From Sandaracinaceae bacterium (lineage in GTDB: Bacteria; Myxococcota_A; Polyangia; Polyangiales; Sandaracinaceae): a stretch of 36,414 nucleotides of DNA. Shown here piece by piece: positions 17,212 through 24,962 of the stretch. Each line of letters starts with the position of its first letter. The first letter of the stretch is position 1. The stretch lies in contig JAIBCE010000038.1 in assembly GCA_019694315.1 (NCBI GenBank), positions 1 through 36,414 of the forward strand. Direction: 5' to 3'. Under the pieces are notes generated by a model. The model saw nothing but the letters and a program-made list of their open reading frames with translations, did no database searches and had not been told where the DNA came from. Position numbers and translations under genes: made by a program.

Positions 17212-17247
17212 CCCGAGAGAAGGGACGACCCCGAGAGAAGGGACAAC
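17212..17247 (+). repeat. 18-bp tandem repeat (2 copies) carrying the ribosome binding site
   Basis: Two units, CCCGAGAGAAGGGACGAC and CCCGAGAGAAGGGACAAC, differ by one base. The second supplies the purine-rich GAGAAGGGA in front of the ATG at 17255. Confidence 0.85.
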
Positions 17248-17254
17248 GACCGCG

Positions 17255-17941
17255 ATGCTTCGATCACGACCCGAGCGCTGCCCCCTCTGTGGCCACGACG
17301 TGCGCGGCGTGGCTCGCTGCGAGGGCTGCGGCGAACGTCTGCTCGTCGCGAACGACCCTGCGCCGCCGCCTCGGCCCGTGCGTCGTGCGCTCGGTGCGGC
17401 GGGCTCGGTGCTCGCGGGCGCGACGCTCGGCATGGGCATCGCGGTGGCAGGCGTCGTCCATCCGCTGCTCGCGCTCGCGCTCGTCGCGGCCGTGCCGGTG
17501 ACCGCGGGCTCGGCGGGCGCGGTGTCGCGCTTCGTCAGGCGACGACGCGAGCGCGCGTGGCGCAAGCGTGAGCGCCTCGCCCCCACGCCCGAGGCCTCGA
17601 TGAACGAGGCCCGACAAGCGCTCGCCGCCGATGCGGGCGCGATCGTGTCGGTGCGAGGCCGCGTGCACCTCGAGATCGCCGCCGTCGAGGGCGTCGATCA
17701 CGCCGTGGCGCGCGGCACCGCAGGTCGCTTCGTCGTGTACGCGAGCGATGGAGAGGCGGTGATCGACGACGATCGCGTGGAGGTCGCGCCCTCGCTGGTC
17801 GTGCGAGACGGAGACGACGTGGAGGTGACCGGGCCCGCCCGGTTGATCTCGGACGACACGATCGGCGACTACCGCGCGGCCCGCGCGAGGATCGTGTTCT
17901 CGGGCACCGAGGCCCGACCGCTCACGATCCGCGCGCGATGA
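17255..17941 (+). CDS. Zinc-ribbon membrane protein with GIDE-like C-terminal domain
   Basis: The protein has 228 residues. The N-terminal zinc ribbon has CPLC and CEGC pairs (about residues 9-30). Two hydrophobic segments lie at about 47-90 (VLAGATLGMGIAVAGVVHPLL and ALALVAAVPVTAG), followed by an RRRRERAWRKRER basic patch. The C-terminal about 110 residues (VRGRVHLEIAAVEG...VVYASDGEAVIDDDRVEV) look like the small beta-barrel of GIDE-type domains in bacterial membrane proteins. The match is by pattern only. The ATG at 17255 has GAGAAGGGA upstream. It ends 18 bp before the stop of the convergent outer-membrane gene. No function is assigned; the short paralog lies just upstream. Confidence 0.65.
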   Translation: MLRSRPERCPLCGHDVRGVARCEGCGERLLVANDPAPPPRPVRRALGAAGSVLAGATLGMGIAVAGVVHPLLALALVAAVPVTAGSAGAVSRFVRRRRERAWRKRERLAPTPEASMNEARQALAADAGAIVSVRGRVHLEIAAVEGVDHAVARGTAGRFVVYASDGEAVIDDDRVEVAPSLVVRDGDDVEVTGPARLISDDTIGDYRAARARIVFSGTEARPLTIRAR

Positions 17942-17959
17942 GCGCTCGGTGGTGAGCGC

Positions 17960-18852
17960 TCATCGAACGTCGAAGTCGCTGCCGAAGAGGAGGTAGAGGC
18001 CCCACGCCTTCTCTCCGATGGCGTCGTACACGGAGTTGTCCGCGAGGCTGATGAAGAAGCGCAGCTCGGCGAACACATCGTGGATTCCCCACGCACGAAG
18101 GGGACCATCGAGAAGAAGCCGATCGCCGAGGGATCGGAGCCACCCGCCCGGCTCTGGTCGTACATCGCGGTCTGGAGGCGCAGCCCCGCGGCGAGCTCGG
18201 GGATGGGCCGTACGCCACCGAACACGCCGAGCTGCGCGCCCACCGCGAGCCCGTCGTAGCCATCGAGCACCGGCACGCCGATCCCGAGCGCGGCTTCGCC
18301 TCCGAAGAAGTACCAGTCCTCGCGGTACTCGCCGTCCACGCGCAGCACGATCGGCACGTAGCCACGCGCCACGAGCCACGGATCCCAGCCACCGATCGGC
18401 ACGGTCGTGAACGGCAGCGAGACGAGCCCGAAGTCGTCGTCGTGGTAGGCGTTGAGGAGGGGCACGACGGCGCCGAGGCCTCCGCGCACGCGCAGGCCGC
18501 GGAGCGGTGTCAGGGCCACGCGGGCGCCGAGGTAGACGTTGCCTGCGCGGAAGTCGGTGCGCTCGTTCGAGCCGAGCTTCCAGATCGACGCGACGGAGCG
18601 GAACGCGAGATCGATCGAGAGGCTCACGTCGGGCGTGATCGCCACGACGTCTGCGTTCACCGAGAGGCTCGGGATGATCGCCGTGTGGCGCTCGGAGCCG
18701 AGGAAGGTGTCGTTGCCGCCCGTGTAGAAGCCCGCCTCCAGCGTGAAGCGCGAGCGCGCGCGCTCGGAGAGCTCCCCCGTGGACTGTGCAGAGGCGGACG
18801 TGACGCCGCCCAGGATGACGAGCACCGACACGAGGATCGACCAGAGGCGCAT
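17960..18852 (-). CDS. Outer-membrane beta-barrel protein, interrupted by a frameshift
   Basis: The signal peptide MRLWSILVSVLVILGGVTSASA-QS begins at the ATG at 18852. The rest shows alternating beta-strands with aromatic girdles (LEAGFYTGGNDTFLG, YREDWYFFGGEAALGIGVPV), as in Gram-negative barrels of about 300 residues. At 18087-18090 the frame breaks at a run of four G (minus strand). Adding one G restores reading through VRGGIHDVFAELRFFISL to the terminal strand and a stop at 17960. In the unshifted frame the protein becomes Ser/Arg/Thr-rich nonsense and runs to 17869 inside the neighbouring gene. This is either a sequencing error or a recent inactivating deletion. The barrel's cargo is unknown. 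Confidence 0.65.
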
Positions 18853-18903
18853 GGCGACGAGCTTGATCGATCCGCGCGCCCGAGACCAAGATCGCGCCCG
18901 CCG

Positions 18904-19713
18904 GTGAGCACCGCGCTCGACACCTTCTCGCGCAGCCTCGCGATCGTGCGCGTGCAGCTGCGTCTGTCGGCGTTGCTCGCGATGCAGTACCGCGCGGAGC
19001 TCTTCGCCGACGCGCTCTTCTCGGTGTTCTGGACGGGCACCGCGCTCCTTCCGCTCTGGCTGGTGTTCGAGGAGCGGCCGCGCATCGCGGGCTACACATT
19101 CCCCGAGGCGCTCGTGGTGCTCGGCTTCTTCACGATCCTCCAGGGCGTGCTCGAGGGGGCCATCCACCCGAGCCTCGGCACGGTGGTGGAGCACGTGCGC
19201 ACGGGAACGCTGGACTTCGTGTTGCTCAAGCCCGCCGACGCGCAGCTGCTCGTGTCGACCGCGCGCTTTGCCCCGTTTCGCGTGCTCAACGTGATCGCGG
19301 GCGTGGCGATCGTCGTGCGCGCGTTCGTGCTCCTCGATCGCGTGCCGTCGCTGCTCGACGTGCTCGCGTCGCTCGTGCTCTTCGCGAGCGCGGTGGCGAT
19401 CCTCTACGGCCTCTGGATCCTCACGGTGTCCGCCTCGTTCTACGTGGGGCGCATCGACAACCTCCGCTATCTGTTCACGAGCGTCTTCGACGCGGCGCGC
19501 TGGCCCGCGAGCGTCTACCGCGGCGCGCTCGGCTTCTTCCTCACGTTCGTGATCCCCCTCGCGCTGATGACGAGCTATCCGGCCTGGGCGCTCCTCGGCC
19601 TGCTCGAGCCCACGCGCCTCGCGGTGGCCATCGTGTTCGGCGCCGTGTTCAGCCTCGGCTCACGCGCCGTCTTCACGCGCGCGCTCGGCCGCTACACGTC
19701 GGCCTCGAGCTGA
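18904..19713 (+). CDS. ABC-2 family transporter permease (DUF990-like)
   Basis: The protein has 269 residues from a GTG at 18904, with about six membrane segments. Patterns such as FADALFSVFWTGTALLPLWLVF, GTLDFVLLKPADAQLLVSTARF and WPASVYRG fit the ABC-2 permease family that works in pairs with an ATPase for export. The 'LDF.LLKP.D' segment is characteristic of that family. The start is inferred from the absence of better in-frame starts after the divergent barrel gene, only 51 bp away. No ATPase or second permease is nearby, so it is an orphan in this window. Substrate is unknown. Confidence 0.75.
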   Translation: MSTALDTFSRSLAIVRVQLRLSALLAMQYRAELFADALFSVFWTGTALLPLWLVFEERPRIAGYTFPEALVVLGFFTILQGVLEGAIHPSLGTVVEHVRTGTLDFVLLKPADAQLLVSTARFAPFRVLNVIAGVAIVVRAFVLLDRVPSLLDVLASLVLFASAVAILYGLWILTVSASFYVGRIDNLRYLFTSVFDAARWPASVYRGALGFFLTFVIPLALMTSYPAWALLGLLEPTRLAVAIVFGAVFSLGSRAVFTRALGRYTSASS

Positions 19714-19756
19714 GCGGCGGTGTGGGTCGAACGGGGTTGTACGGCGCGACCAGCGG

Positions 19757-19850
19757 GGCCCACCGACTGAAGTCGGGGGCACACGATGGGTCGCCTTGTT
19801 CCGGACAAGCCCGCTCCGCGGGCTTCGGTCGAAGTGTCAGTCGGTGGGCC
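19757..19850. repeat. REPIN-like palindromic element
   Basis: A perfect 14-bp inverted repeat, GGCCCACCGACTGA (19757-19770) and TCAGTCGGTGGGCC (19837-19850), encloses an 8-bp-stem hairpin AAGCCCGC-TCC-GCGGGCTT (19807-19825). The left arm can also fold locally (CCGACT-GA-AGTCGG). The right arm contains the stop codon of the membrane protein gene. Nested palindromes of this size resemble REP/REPIN elements mobilised by RAYT transposases, and it may double as a bidirectional terminator. Confidence 0.6.
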
Positions 19851-20667
19851 GCGGCGGCCGGGTGACGAGCGCGTAGGGGATGCCGACGCAGAGGAGGTGC
19901 GCCCAATAGGGCCACTCGCCGGCGGCGGTGGTGACGAAGAGCGCGGCGAACAGGGCAGTCGCAGCGAGGCGTGGGACGTAGACCGAGGGCGGCAGCGTCC
20001 GCCCACGACGACGGAGGCTGTAGGCGTAGAGGCTCGCGAGCGCTCCGAGCACGGCGACCGCGATCACGCTCGTGGAGCCGAGATCGCCGCGGAGGAGCCA
20101 GCGGAGGCCATACCACCACGTGGTGCAGATCAGCGCGTGCGCCACGAGCACGCTGGCGGGGATCACGAGCAGTCGAGAGAGGCCCTCGAGCCGATCGAGC
20201 AGCACGTCGGCCGCGGCTGCGAAATAGCCCCACGCCAGGATGCCCTGCACAGGCACGTCGAGGTGGCCAGGCTCGGACCACACCCAGAGATCCGCGCGCG
20301 TCGCGAGCACCTCCATGAGCGACGCATCGGCCGTGACGAGCGCGAAGAGAAGCAGCGGCCTCTGCCACGGCTTGGCGGCGGGCCAGAGCGCGTGTCGCAC
20401 GCCGCGCGCCGAGAGGATCACCAGCGGCCAGATCAAGGGCACGAGGAGCGGAACATCGCCGACGCGTACGTGCCAGTCGGCCGCATAGCTGTAGTGCCGA
20501 TAGAGCGTGATCGAGCTCTGCTCTCCGACGAAGCCGGCCACGGCCAGGAGGGCATAGTCGCCGAGCAGCCGAAGGCGCTTGTCACGCCCTGCCTCGGCGC
20601 GGAGGCTCACGCCCAGCGTCACCACGACCACCAGCGCCGCCAGAGCCTCGAAGAGCGCGAGAGACAT
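19837..20667 (-). CDS. Polytopic membrane protein, CruF/DUF422-like (carotenoid biosynthesis family)
   Basis: The protein has 276 residues and about seven to eight membrane spans. Two segments recall the DUF422/CruF carotenoid hydratase family: YSYAADWHVRVGDVPLLVPLIWPL (about 60-85) and LMEVLATRADLWVWSEPGHLDVPVQ with GILAWGYFAAA (about 118-155). These correspond to the family's 'vPl.vPl.W' and 'D.vlaP.a...wW.W...yy.iP..n..GW' patterns. The match is from memory and imperfect. The start is 6 bp after the GMC oxidoreductase stop, so it is the last gene of that operon. A hydratase role on an isoprenoid would fit an oxidoreductase partner but is inference. Confidence 0.55.
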   Translation of the reverse strand: MSLALFEALAALVVVVTLGVSLRAEAGRDKRLRLLGDYALLAVAGFVGEQSSITLYRHYSYAADWHVRVGDVPLLVPLIWPLVILSARGVRHALWPAAKPWQRPLLLFALVTADASLMEVLATRADLWVWSEPGHLDVPVQGILAWGYFAAAADVLLDRLEGLSRLLVIPASVLVAHALICTTWWYGLRWLLRGDLGSTSVIAVAVLGALASLYAYSLRRRGRTLPPSVYVPRLAATALFAALFVTTAAGEWPYWAHLLCVGIPYALVTRPPRPTD

Positions 20668-20673
20668 GGTGTG

Positions 20674-22224
20674 TCAGGCGGCGAGCGATTCGCGGGAGAG
20701 GTCCTGATCCGCCAGGCGCCACGCGATGCGGGTGGCCGCCATCATGATGGTCAGTTGCGGATTGACACCCAGGCTCGACGGCAGGATCGAGCCGTCGGCC
20801 ACATAGAGGCCCTCGGTGTCCCAGACACGGCCCCACGGGTCGACCACACCATCGGCCGCGTGCTTGCTCATGCGACACGTGCCGAGGGGGTGCTGCGAGG
20901 CCGCCTCGAGCCGGGTCGAGGGGATGCGATCGAGGTCGAAGTGGCGGAATTCGTCGGGTGTGAGGCCCTCGGAGCCGAGCACCGGGAGGAACACCTCCCG
21001 GGCGCCCGCAGCGAGGAAGATGTCGGCGATCTTGCGGATGCCGAAGCGGATGCGCGCGTGGTCGCGCTCCGAGCATCGATAGAACGCGACGGGCTCGCGC
21101 CCGAAGGGATTGCGGTGGATCGAGCCACCGCCGTCGTCGTGGACGAGCGCGCCGAACATCGCGATGTGGTCGATCTGCTCGGTGAGCTTCGCGTGGCGCG
21201 GGCCCGCGTAGGGCATGGTCGCGGCGATCACCGACGCCGGCACGAAGAGGCCCGTGAGCGTCACGCCCTCGTGCTCGAACGCGTCGGAGTACGCGCTCTG
21301 GAGGGCGCCCTGCCAGCCGCGCACCTTCTCCTCGAAGCGCGCGTACACGCGAAAGCCCGGGTGCAGCGTGAGGTTGCGGCCGATGTGCGAGCCCACGTGC
21401 GCGAGGCCGCTCGCGCGAAGGAGCAGCGGCGTGTGCATGCCGCCGCAGGCCACGACGACGCGCTTGGCGCGCACGCGAAGGCGGCCCTTCTTCGTGCCGA
21501 TCGGGCCCGTCATCACGCGGCCCTCCACGCCGATCGCGCGGCCGTGCTTCATCGTGATGCGATCGACGAGACACTCCGTGTAGAGCGAGGCACCCGCCGC
21601 GACGGCGCGCGGCAGGTACGACAGATCCACCGAGAGCTTGGCGCCGTGCGGACAGCCGAAATTGCAGCGCCCGCAGCCGTTGCAGTCCTTGGTGTTGCGG
21701 CTCATCGGGTGCACGGGGATGCCGAGCTTCTCGGCGCCCTCGACGAAGAGCTCGGTCGAGCGTGAGCGGAGCGAGGCAGGCACCTCTTCCACGTGGATCG
21801 CGTCCTCGACGTGCCGGTAGTAGCGGTCGAGGCCCTCGGGCGTGAAGTCGGCGAGGGCCATGTCGCGCGACCAGGTGCGGAGCACGGAGTCGGGCACGCG
21901 GAAGCACACGCCGCCCGTCACCACGCTCGAGCCACCGAGCACGCGTCCCATCGTGACGTTGATGGTGGGCGCCCCGAAGAGGCCGAGGGCCGCGGTCATG
22001 CCGCCCTCGCGCCACACGTGCCGCAGCGACTCGCTCTGTCGCATCGCGCCGTGCTCGGGCGCGGGGATCTGCTTGCCCTCCTCGAGCACGATCACGCGCT
22101 TGCCGGCGAGCGCGAGCTCGGTGGCCACGGTGGCCCCGCCCGCGCCCGAGCCGACGATCACGACGTCGCAGTCGAGCTCGAGATCGCCCTGATGCGCCGC
22201 GCCCGAGACGATCGCGCCCTTCAT
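20674..22224 (-). CDS. GMC-family FAD oxidoreductase (long-chain alcohol / sterol oxidase-like)
   Basis: The protein has 516 residues from the ATG at 22224, which overlaps the upstream stop (ATGA). The FAD-binding motif VVIVGSGAGGATVA is at about 21-34, ending in E at the second strand (VIVLEEG). GRVLGGSS is the GMC signature region. A Cys-rich CNGCGRCNFGC lies at about 182-192, as in plant and microbial long-chain alcohol oxidases. The C-terminal block QHPLGTCRMS...GLYVADGSILPSSLGVNPQLTI carries the active-site and FAD contacts. It oxidises an alcohol with FAD; the true substrate is unknown. It is likely active with the small protein encoded just upstream. No signal peptide is present. Confidence 0.88.
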   Translation of the reverse strand: MKGAIVSGAAHQGDLELDCDVVIVGSGAGGATVATELALAGKRVIVLEEGKQIPAPEHGAMRQSESLRHVWREGGMTAALGLFGAPTINVTMGRVLGGSSVVTGGVCFRVPDSVLRTWSRDMALADFTPEGLDRYYRHVEDAIHVEEVPASLRSRSTELFVEGAEKLGIPVHPMSRNTKDCNGCGRCNFGCPHGAKLSVDLSYLPRAVAAGASLYTECLVDRITMKHGRAIGVEGRVMTGPIGTKKGRLRVRAKRVVVACGGMHTPLLLRASGLAHVGSHIGRNLTLHPGFRVYARFEEKVRGWQGALQSAYSDAFEHEGVTLTGLFVPASVIAATMPYAGPRHAKLTEQIDHIAMFGALVHDDGGGSIHRNPFGREPVAFYRCSERDHARIRFGIRKIADIFLAAGAREVFLPVLGSEGLTPDEFRHFDLDRIPSTRLEAASQHPLGTCRMSKHAADGVVDPWGRVWDTEGLYVADGSILPSSLGVNPQLTIMMAATRIAWRLADQDLSRESLAA

Positions 22225-22706
22225 GTTCTCGCACCTTCGGCGCTCGAGCCGGAGCGCCCCAACGGCACCAGGCGGCTCGCGGCGACGCGCTCGGGTCGCA
22301 CGTCCGCGAGGCACCGGCGATCCCAGCCGATCTCGGCCGCCGCGTCGGGGTGCTCGTAGTAGACGAGGCTCACGACCGCGCGCGCGCCGAAGAGCGCGAG
22401 CGAGGCGGGCGACTGCTCGAGGGCCTCGAGCGCGGCGATGCGCCCGGCGACCGAGAGCCCGCGGAGTCGTCCGAGGTGGCCCGCGAGCAGCGGTGCGACC
22501 CAGGTCACGGCGAAGAGGCAGAAGAGGAAGAGCCAGCGCGCGCGGAGGTTGAGGTGCGCGACGAAGTCGTCGAGATCGTCCACGAACCAGCGCATGCGCT
22601 CGGCCGGTGGCGCCTCGTCGAGGGTGCGCGCGAAGAGCGCCTCGCCGAAGGCCTGCGCGTCACGACGGCTGGAGTCGGAGAGAGCGTGCTTCGGGGCAGC
22701 GGCCAT
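22221..22706 (-). CDS. Small partner protein of the GMC oxidoreductase (alcohol-oxidase N-domain / gluconate-dehydrogenase subunit 3-like)
   Basis: The protein has 161 residues from the ATG at 22706; an upstream start at 22724 would add six residues. A helical sequence has one hydrophobic segment (WLFLFCLFAVTWVAPLLAG, about residues 58-76). A block RIAALEALEQSPASLALFGARAVVSLVYY...IGWDRRC resembles the N-terminal domain of eukaryotic long-chain alcohol oxidases ('R..vL..w..S....lr..f...k.l..y'). The stop overlaps the GMC start by ATGA, so production is coupled. I infer a membrane-tethering or electron-transfer subunit that in plants is fused to the oxidase. Assignment is by pattern and position. 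Confidence 0.6.
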   Translation of the reverse strand: MAAAPKHALSDSSRRDAQAFGEALFARTLDEAPPAERMRWFVDDLDDFVAHLNLRARWLFLFCLFAVTWVAPLLAGHLGRLRGLSVAGRIAALEALEQSPASLALFGARAVVSLVYYEHPDAAAEIGWDRRCLADVRPERVAASRLVPLGRSGSSAEGART

Positions 22707-22732
22707 GCGAGCGCAGGCTAACACGCGGTGCG

Positions 22733-22765
22733 CGCGGTCCGCGGCGATCCGCGTGGGCGACCGCG
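22733..22765 (-). terminator. Nested hairpin after the retron RT gene
   Basis: CGCGGTC (22733-22739) pairs with GACCGCG (22759-22765), enclosing a second stem CGCGG-CGAT-CCGCG (22740-22753). It starts 5 bp after the RT stop in transcription order. No T-tract is present. It is a candidate end of the retron transcript. Confidence 0.35.
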
Positions 22766-22769
22766 TCGC

Positions 22770-24725
22770 TCAGCGCCCCAGATCGAGCGAGTCGAGCTCC
22801 TTCTGGAGCGCCAGGCCGCGGCTGCGATCGATCATCGCGATGTAGGCGATCTTGCCGCGGAGCCAGGCCTCGAAGGTGGGCGAGAGCTCGCGGTTCTGGG
22901 CGGCGAGGCCCGTCTTCTTCGCGTTGTGGAGGATGGCGCGCACGAGCCGGATCTCCTCGCGCGGCACGCCGAGCTTGCTCGCCTCGTTCACCACGATGCC
23001 CGTCACCGTCTGTCTCTTGCTCTTGCGCTGGATGCGGCCCTTGTCGGGGTGGACCGTGAAGCCCTCGCTCCGCGCGACGTGGTGCAGCGTCGCGAGCAGC
23101 TTCGCGATGTCGTTGCCCGAGTCGGCGGCGGGCTCCAGATCGCAGCTGAAGGTCAGATCGTCGGCGTAGCGTGTGTACGTCCAGCCGTGCTTCTGCGTGT
23201 AGCCCTGGAGACGGCGATCGAGGCGCGACGCCACGAGGTTCGAGAGCGCCGGGCTCGTGCACGCGCCCTGCGGCAGACCGCGCGGGCCCACCGCCACGTG
23301 GTACTCGTGCCCTGCGTAGGTCGCTCGCGTGCGCGGGCACTCGGTGGTGAGCAGCGCGAAGATCGTCGCGACCGCGGGCGAGTAGCCGGCGCGCTCGAAG
23401 ACCGCGCGCACGCGGCGCAGCGTGATCGAGGGGAAGAAGTCGACCAGATCTTGGTTGACGACGATCGCCTTGCCCTGGTGGGGCTGCGCGTTCGTGACGG
23501 TCGAGCGACCCTTCACGAAGCCGTGCGCCTGCTTCTCCACCGAGAGGCGCTCGAGCACGTTGTCGAGGATCCACTGCTGCGCCTTGGCGAGCTCGGCCTT
23601 GGGCGCCGAGAGCGTGCGCATGCCGCCCTTCTTCTTGGGCACCTCGAATTGCACGTAGTGCACGTGGCGCTGTGCGTCGGCGTGGAAGGCGAGGAAGCGG
23701 AGCTTCTTCACGTCGATCTCGAGCGCGCGCGCGACGTCGGCCGGGCTCGAGAGGCGCGGCAGCGCTTGGCTCGCCAGGCGCTCGATGTTCGAGCGTCGAT
23801 CGGCGAGCCCCTTGCTCAGCCCGGGCGCGAGGCCGCTCCTGCCGAGGTAGACGATGTCTTCGCGCCTGCGGCGCGCGACGTCGTCTGCGTGCTTGGCGCG
23901 CGCGGCCGCGGCCATGTCCTTCTTGCGCGCCTTCTCGAGCTGCTTGGCGAGGCGCTCCTGCGCCAGCAGCGCCTCGACGTTCTTGTGCGCGATCGACTCG
24001 GTGAGGCGCGCCGCGTCCTTGTGCCGGAGCCAGAGATCTCCGACGCGGTGGATCTCCACGATCTCCGCGCGGCTCAAGAAGCCGCGGAGCTCGAGGCCGC
24101 GATCGATGAGCGCCGTGCGCTCGTCGCTCTCGGGCGGGATCACGTCCGTGCGACCGATCCACGCGGTCTGGTACGGGTTGATCTTCAGCGCGCGCGCGCG
24201 ATGCTCGGCGGGCGTGAGCGTGAGGAACACGCCGAGGTCGTACGGGTCCTTGACGGGCCCCGCGCTCGCGGTGTGGCCCGTCACGCTCGAGGGCAGGCGT
24301 GAGCCCTGCGGCACGAGCGGTCCCTTCGCGGCCACCGGCACGGGCGCAGCGGCTGCGGCCTTGACTACCGGCGCGAGCGCCGTCGGGGCCTGGGCCTTGG
24401 GGTGATAGATCCAGTTCGTGCCCGCCGGCGTCTGGAGCAGCGTCCGCGTGTAGCCGTGCGGGCCGAACATCCCGCGATCGAACAGCTCGTGAACCGCCTG
24501 CACGGCCTTGGTGATCGTGTCGACCGTGCGCGGCTGGCCCGCCGTCGCGGCGTCGGCCACGTCGACCGCGGTGAACTGCCCACCGGCCTTGACGTGCACC
24601 ATGCACGCGGCCCAGACGGCTGCCTCGAGCGGCGAGCCCGCAGGCGGCGCCGGCGCGGGCGTGCTCGCCGCCGCCGTCGGCTCGGGCCCGAGGAAGAACT
24701 CGGTCAGCTTCTTCCAGAAAGACAT
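22770..24725 (-). CDS. Retron reverse transcriptase with long N-terminal extension
   Basis: It reverse-transcribes the adjacent msr-msd RNA into msDNA. The protein has 651 residues, whereas classical retron RTs have about 320-490. The catalytic motif YADD is at 520-523, LPQG at 484-487, and the retron-specific NAxxH (NAQPH) at 412-416. The VTG motif (574-576) is followed by a thumb (LGVPREEIRLVRAILHNAKK). The fingers start near 320. Residues of about 30-110 are helical and winged-helix-like (FTAVDVADAATAGQPRTVDT), then an Ala/Pro linker and a charged coiled coil at 250-290. The ATG at 24725 shares its A with an upstream in-frame-2 stop (TGATG). It is separated from the msd RNA by a 13-bp tandem array. 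The upstream genes match type XIII retron partners. Confidence 0.93.
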   Translation of the reverse strand: MSFWKKLTEFFLGPEPTAAASTPAPAPPAGSPLEAAVWAACMVHVKAGGQFTAVDVADAATAGQPRTVDTITKAVQAVHELFDRGMFGPHGYTRTLLQTPAGTNWIYHPKAQAPTALAPVVKAAAAAPVPVAAKGPLVPQGSRLPSSVTGHTASAGPVKDPYDLGVFLTLTPAEHRARALKINPYQTAWIGRTDVIPPESDERTALIDRGLELRGFLSRAEIVEIHRVGDLWLRHKDAARLTESIAHKNVEALLAQERLAKQLEKARKKDMAAAARAKHADDVARRRREDIVYLGRSGLAPGLSKGLADRRSNIERLASQALPRLSSPADVARALEIDVKKLRFLAFHADAQRHVHYVQFEVPKKKGGMRTLSAPKAELAKAQQWILDNVLERLSVEKQAHGFVKGRSTVTNAQPHQGKAIVVNQDLVDFFPSITLRRVRAVFERAGYSPAVATIFALLTTECPRTRATYAGHEYHVAVGPRGLPQGACTSPALSNLVASRLDRRLQGYTQKHGWTYTRYADDLTFSCDLEPAADSGNDIAKLLATLHHVARSEGFTVHPDKGRIQRKSKRQTVTGIVVNEASKLGVPREEIRLVRAILHNAKKTGLAAQNRELSPTFEAWLRGKIAYIAMIDRSRGLALQKELDSLDLGR

Positions 24726-24806
24726 CAGCGGTCGCTGTTCATCGGGCGGTCGAGGTTGCGAGTCGTGTCAGCCGAGGTCGGCCGTCGAAGGTGCCTGTAC
24801 GAGCGG

Positions 24807-24962
24807 TCGAGGTCGCCAGTCGAGGTTGCCAGTCGAGGTTGCCAGTCGAGGTTGCCAGTCGAGGTTGCCAGTCGAGGTTGCCAGTCGAGGTTGCCAGTCG
24901 AGGTTGCCAGTCGAGGTTGCCAGTCGAGGTTGCCAGTCGAGGTTGCCCATCGAGGTCGCCAG
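24807..24962 (-). repeat. 13-bp tandem array, 12 copies, between retron RNA and RT gene
   Basis: Twelve contiguous 13-bp units, plus-strand consensus TCGAGGTTGCCAG, run from 24807 to 24962. The end units read TCGAGGTCGCCAG and unit 11 ends CCCA. The array ends exactly where the retron a2 stem sequence begins (TCGATCGCC at 24963), which itself looks like a unit lacking two bases. A degenerate unit (TCGAGGTTGCGAG) lies at 24750-24762. There are no spacers, so it is not a CRISPR. The transcript sense is CTGGCAACCTCGA repeated. Confidence 0.97.

Noticed and set aside
17869..18100. Unshifted C-terminus of the outer-membrane barrel gene
   Set aside because: It is Ser/Arg/Thr-rich and overlaps the convergent zinc-ribbon gene, whereas the shifted frame gives a proper barrel end.
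22770..24725. Group II intron maturase or DGR reverse transcriptase
   Set aside because: The RT has the retron NAxxH and VTG motifs and an adjacent msr-msd fold. There is no maturase/HNH domain, no template/variable repeat pair and no intron domain V.
24750..24962. CRISPR array
   Set aside because: The repeats are 13 bp and contiguous with no spacers, and no cas gene is near.
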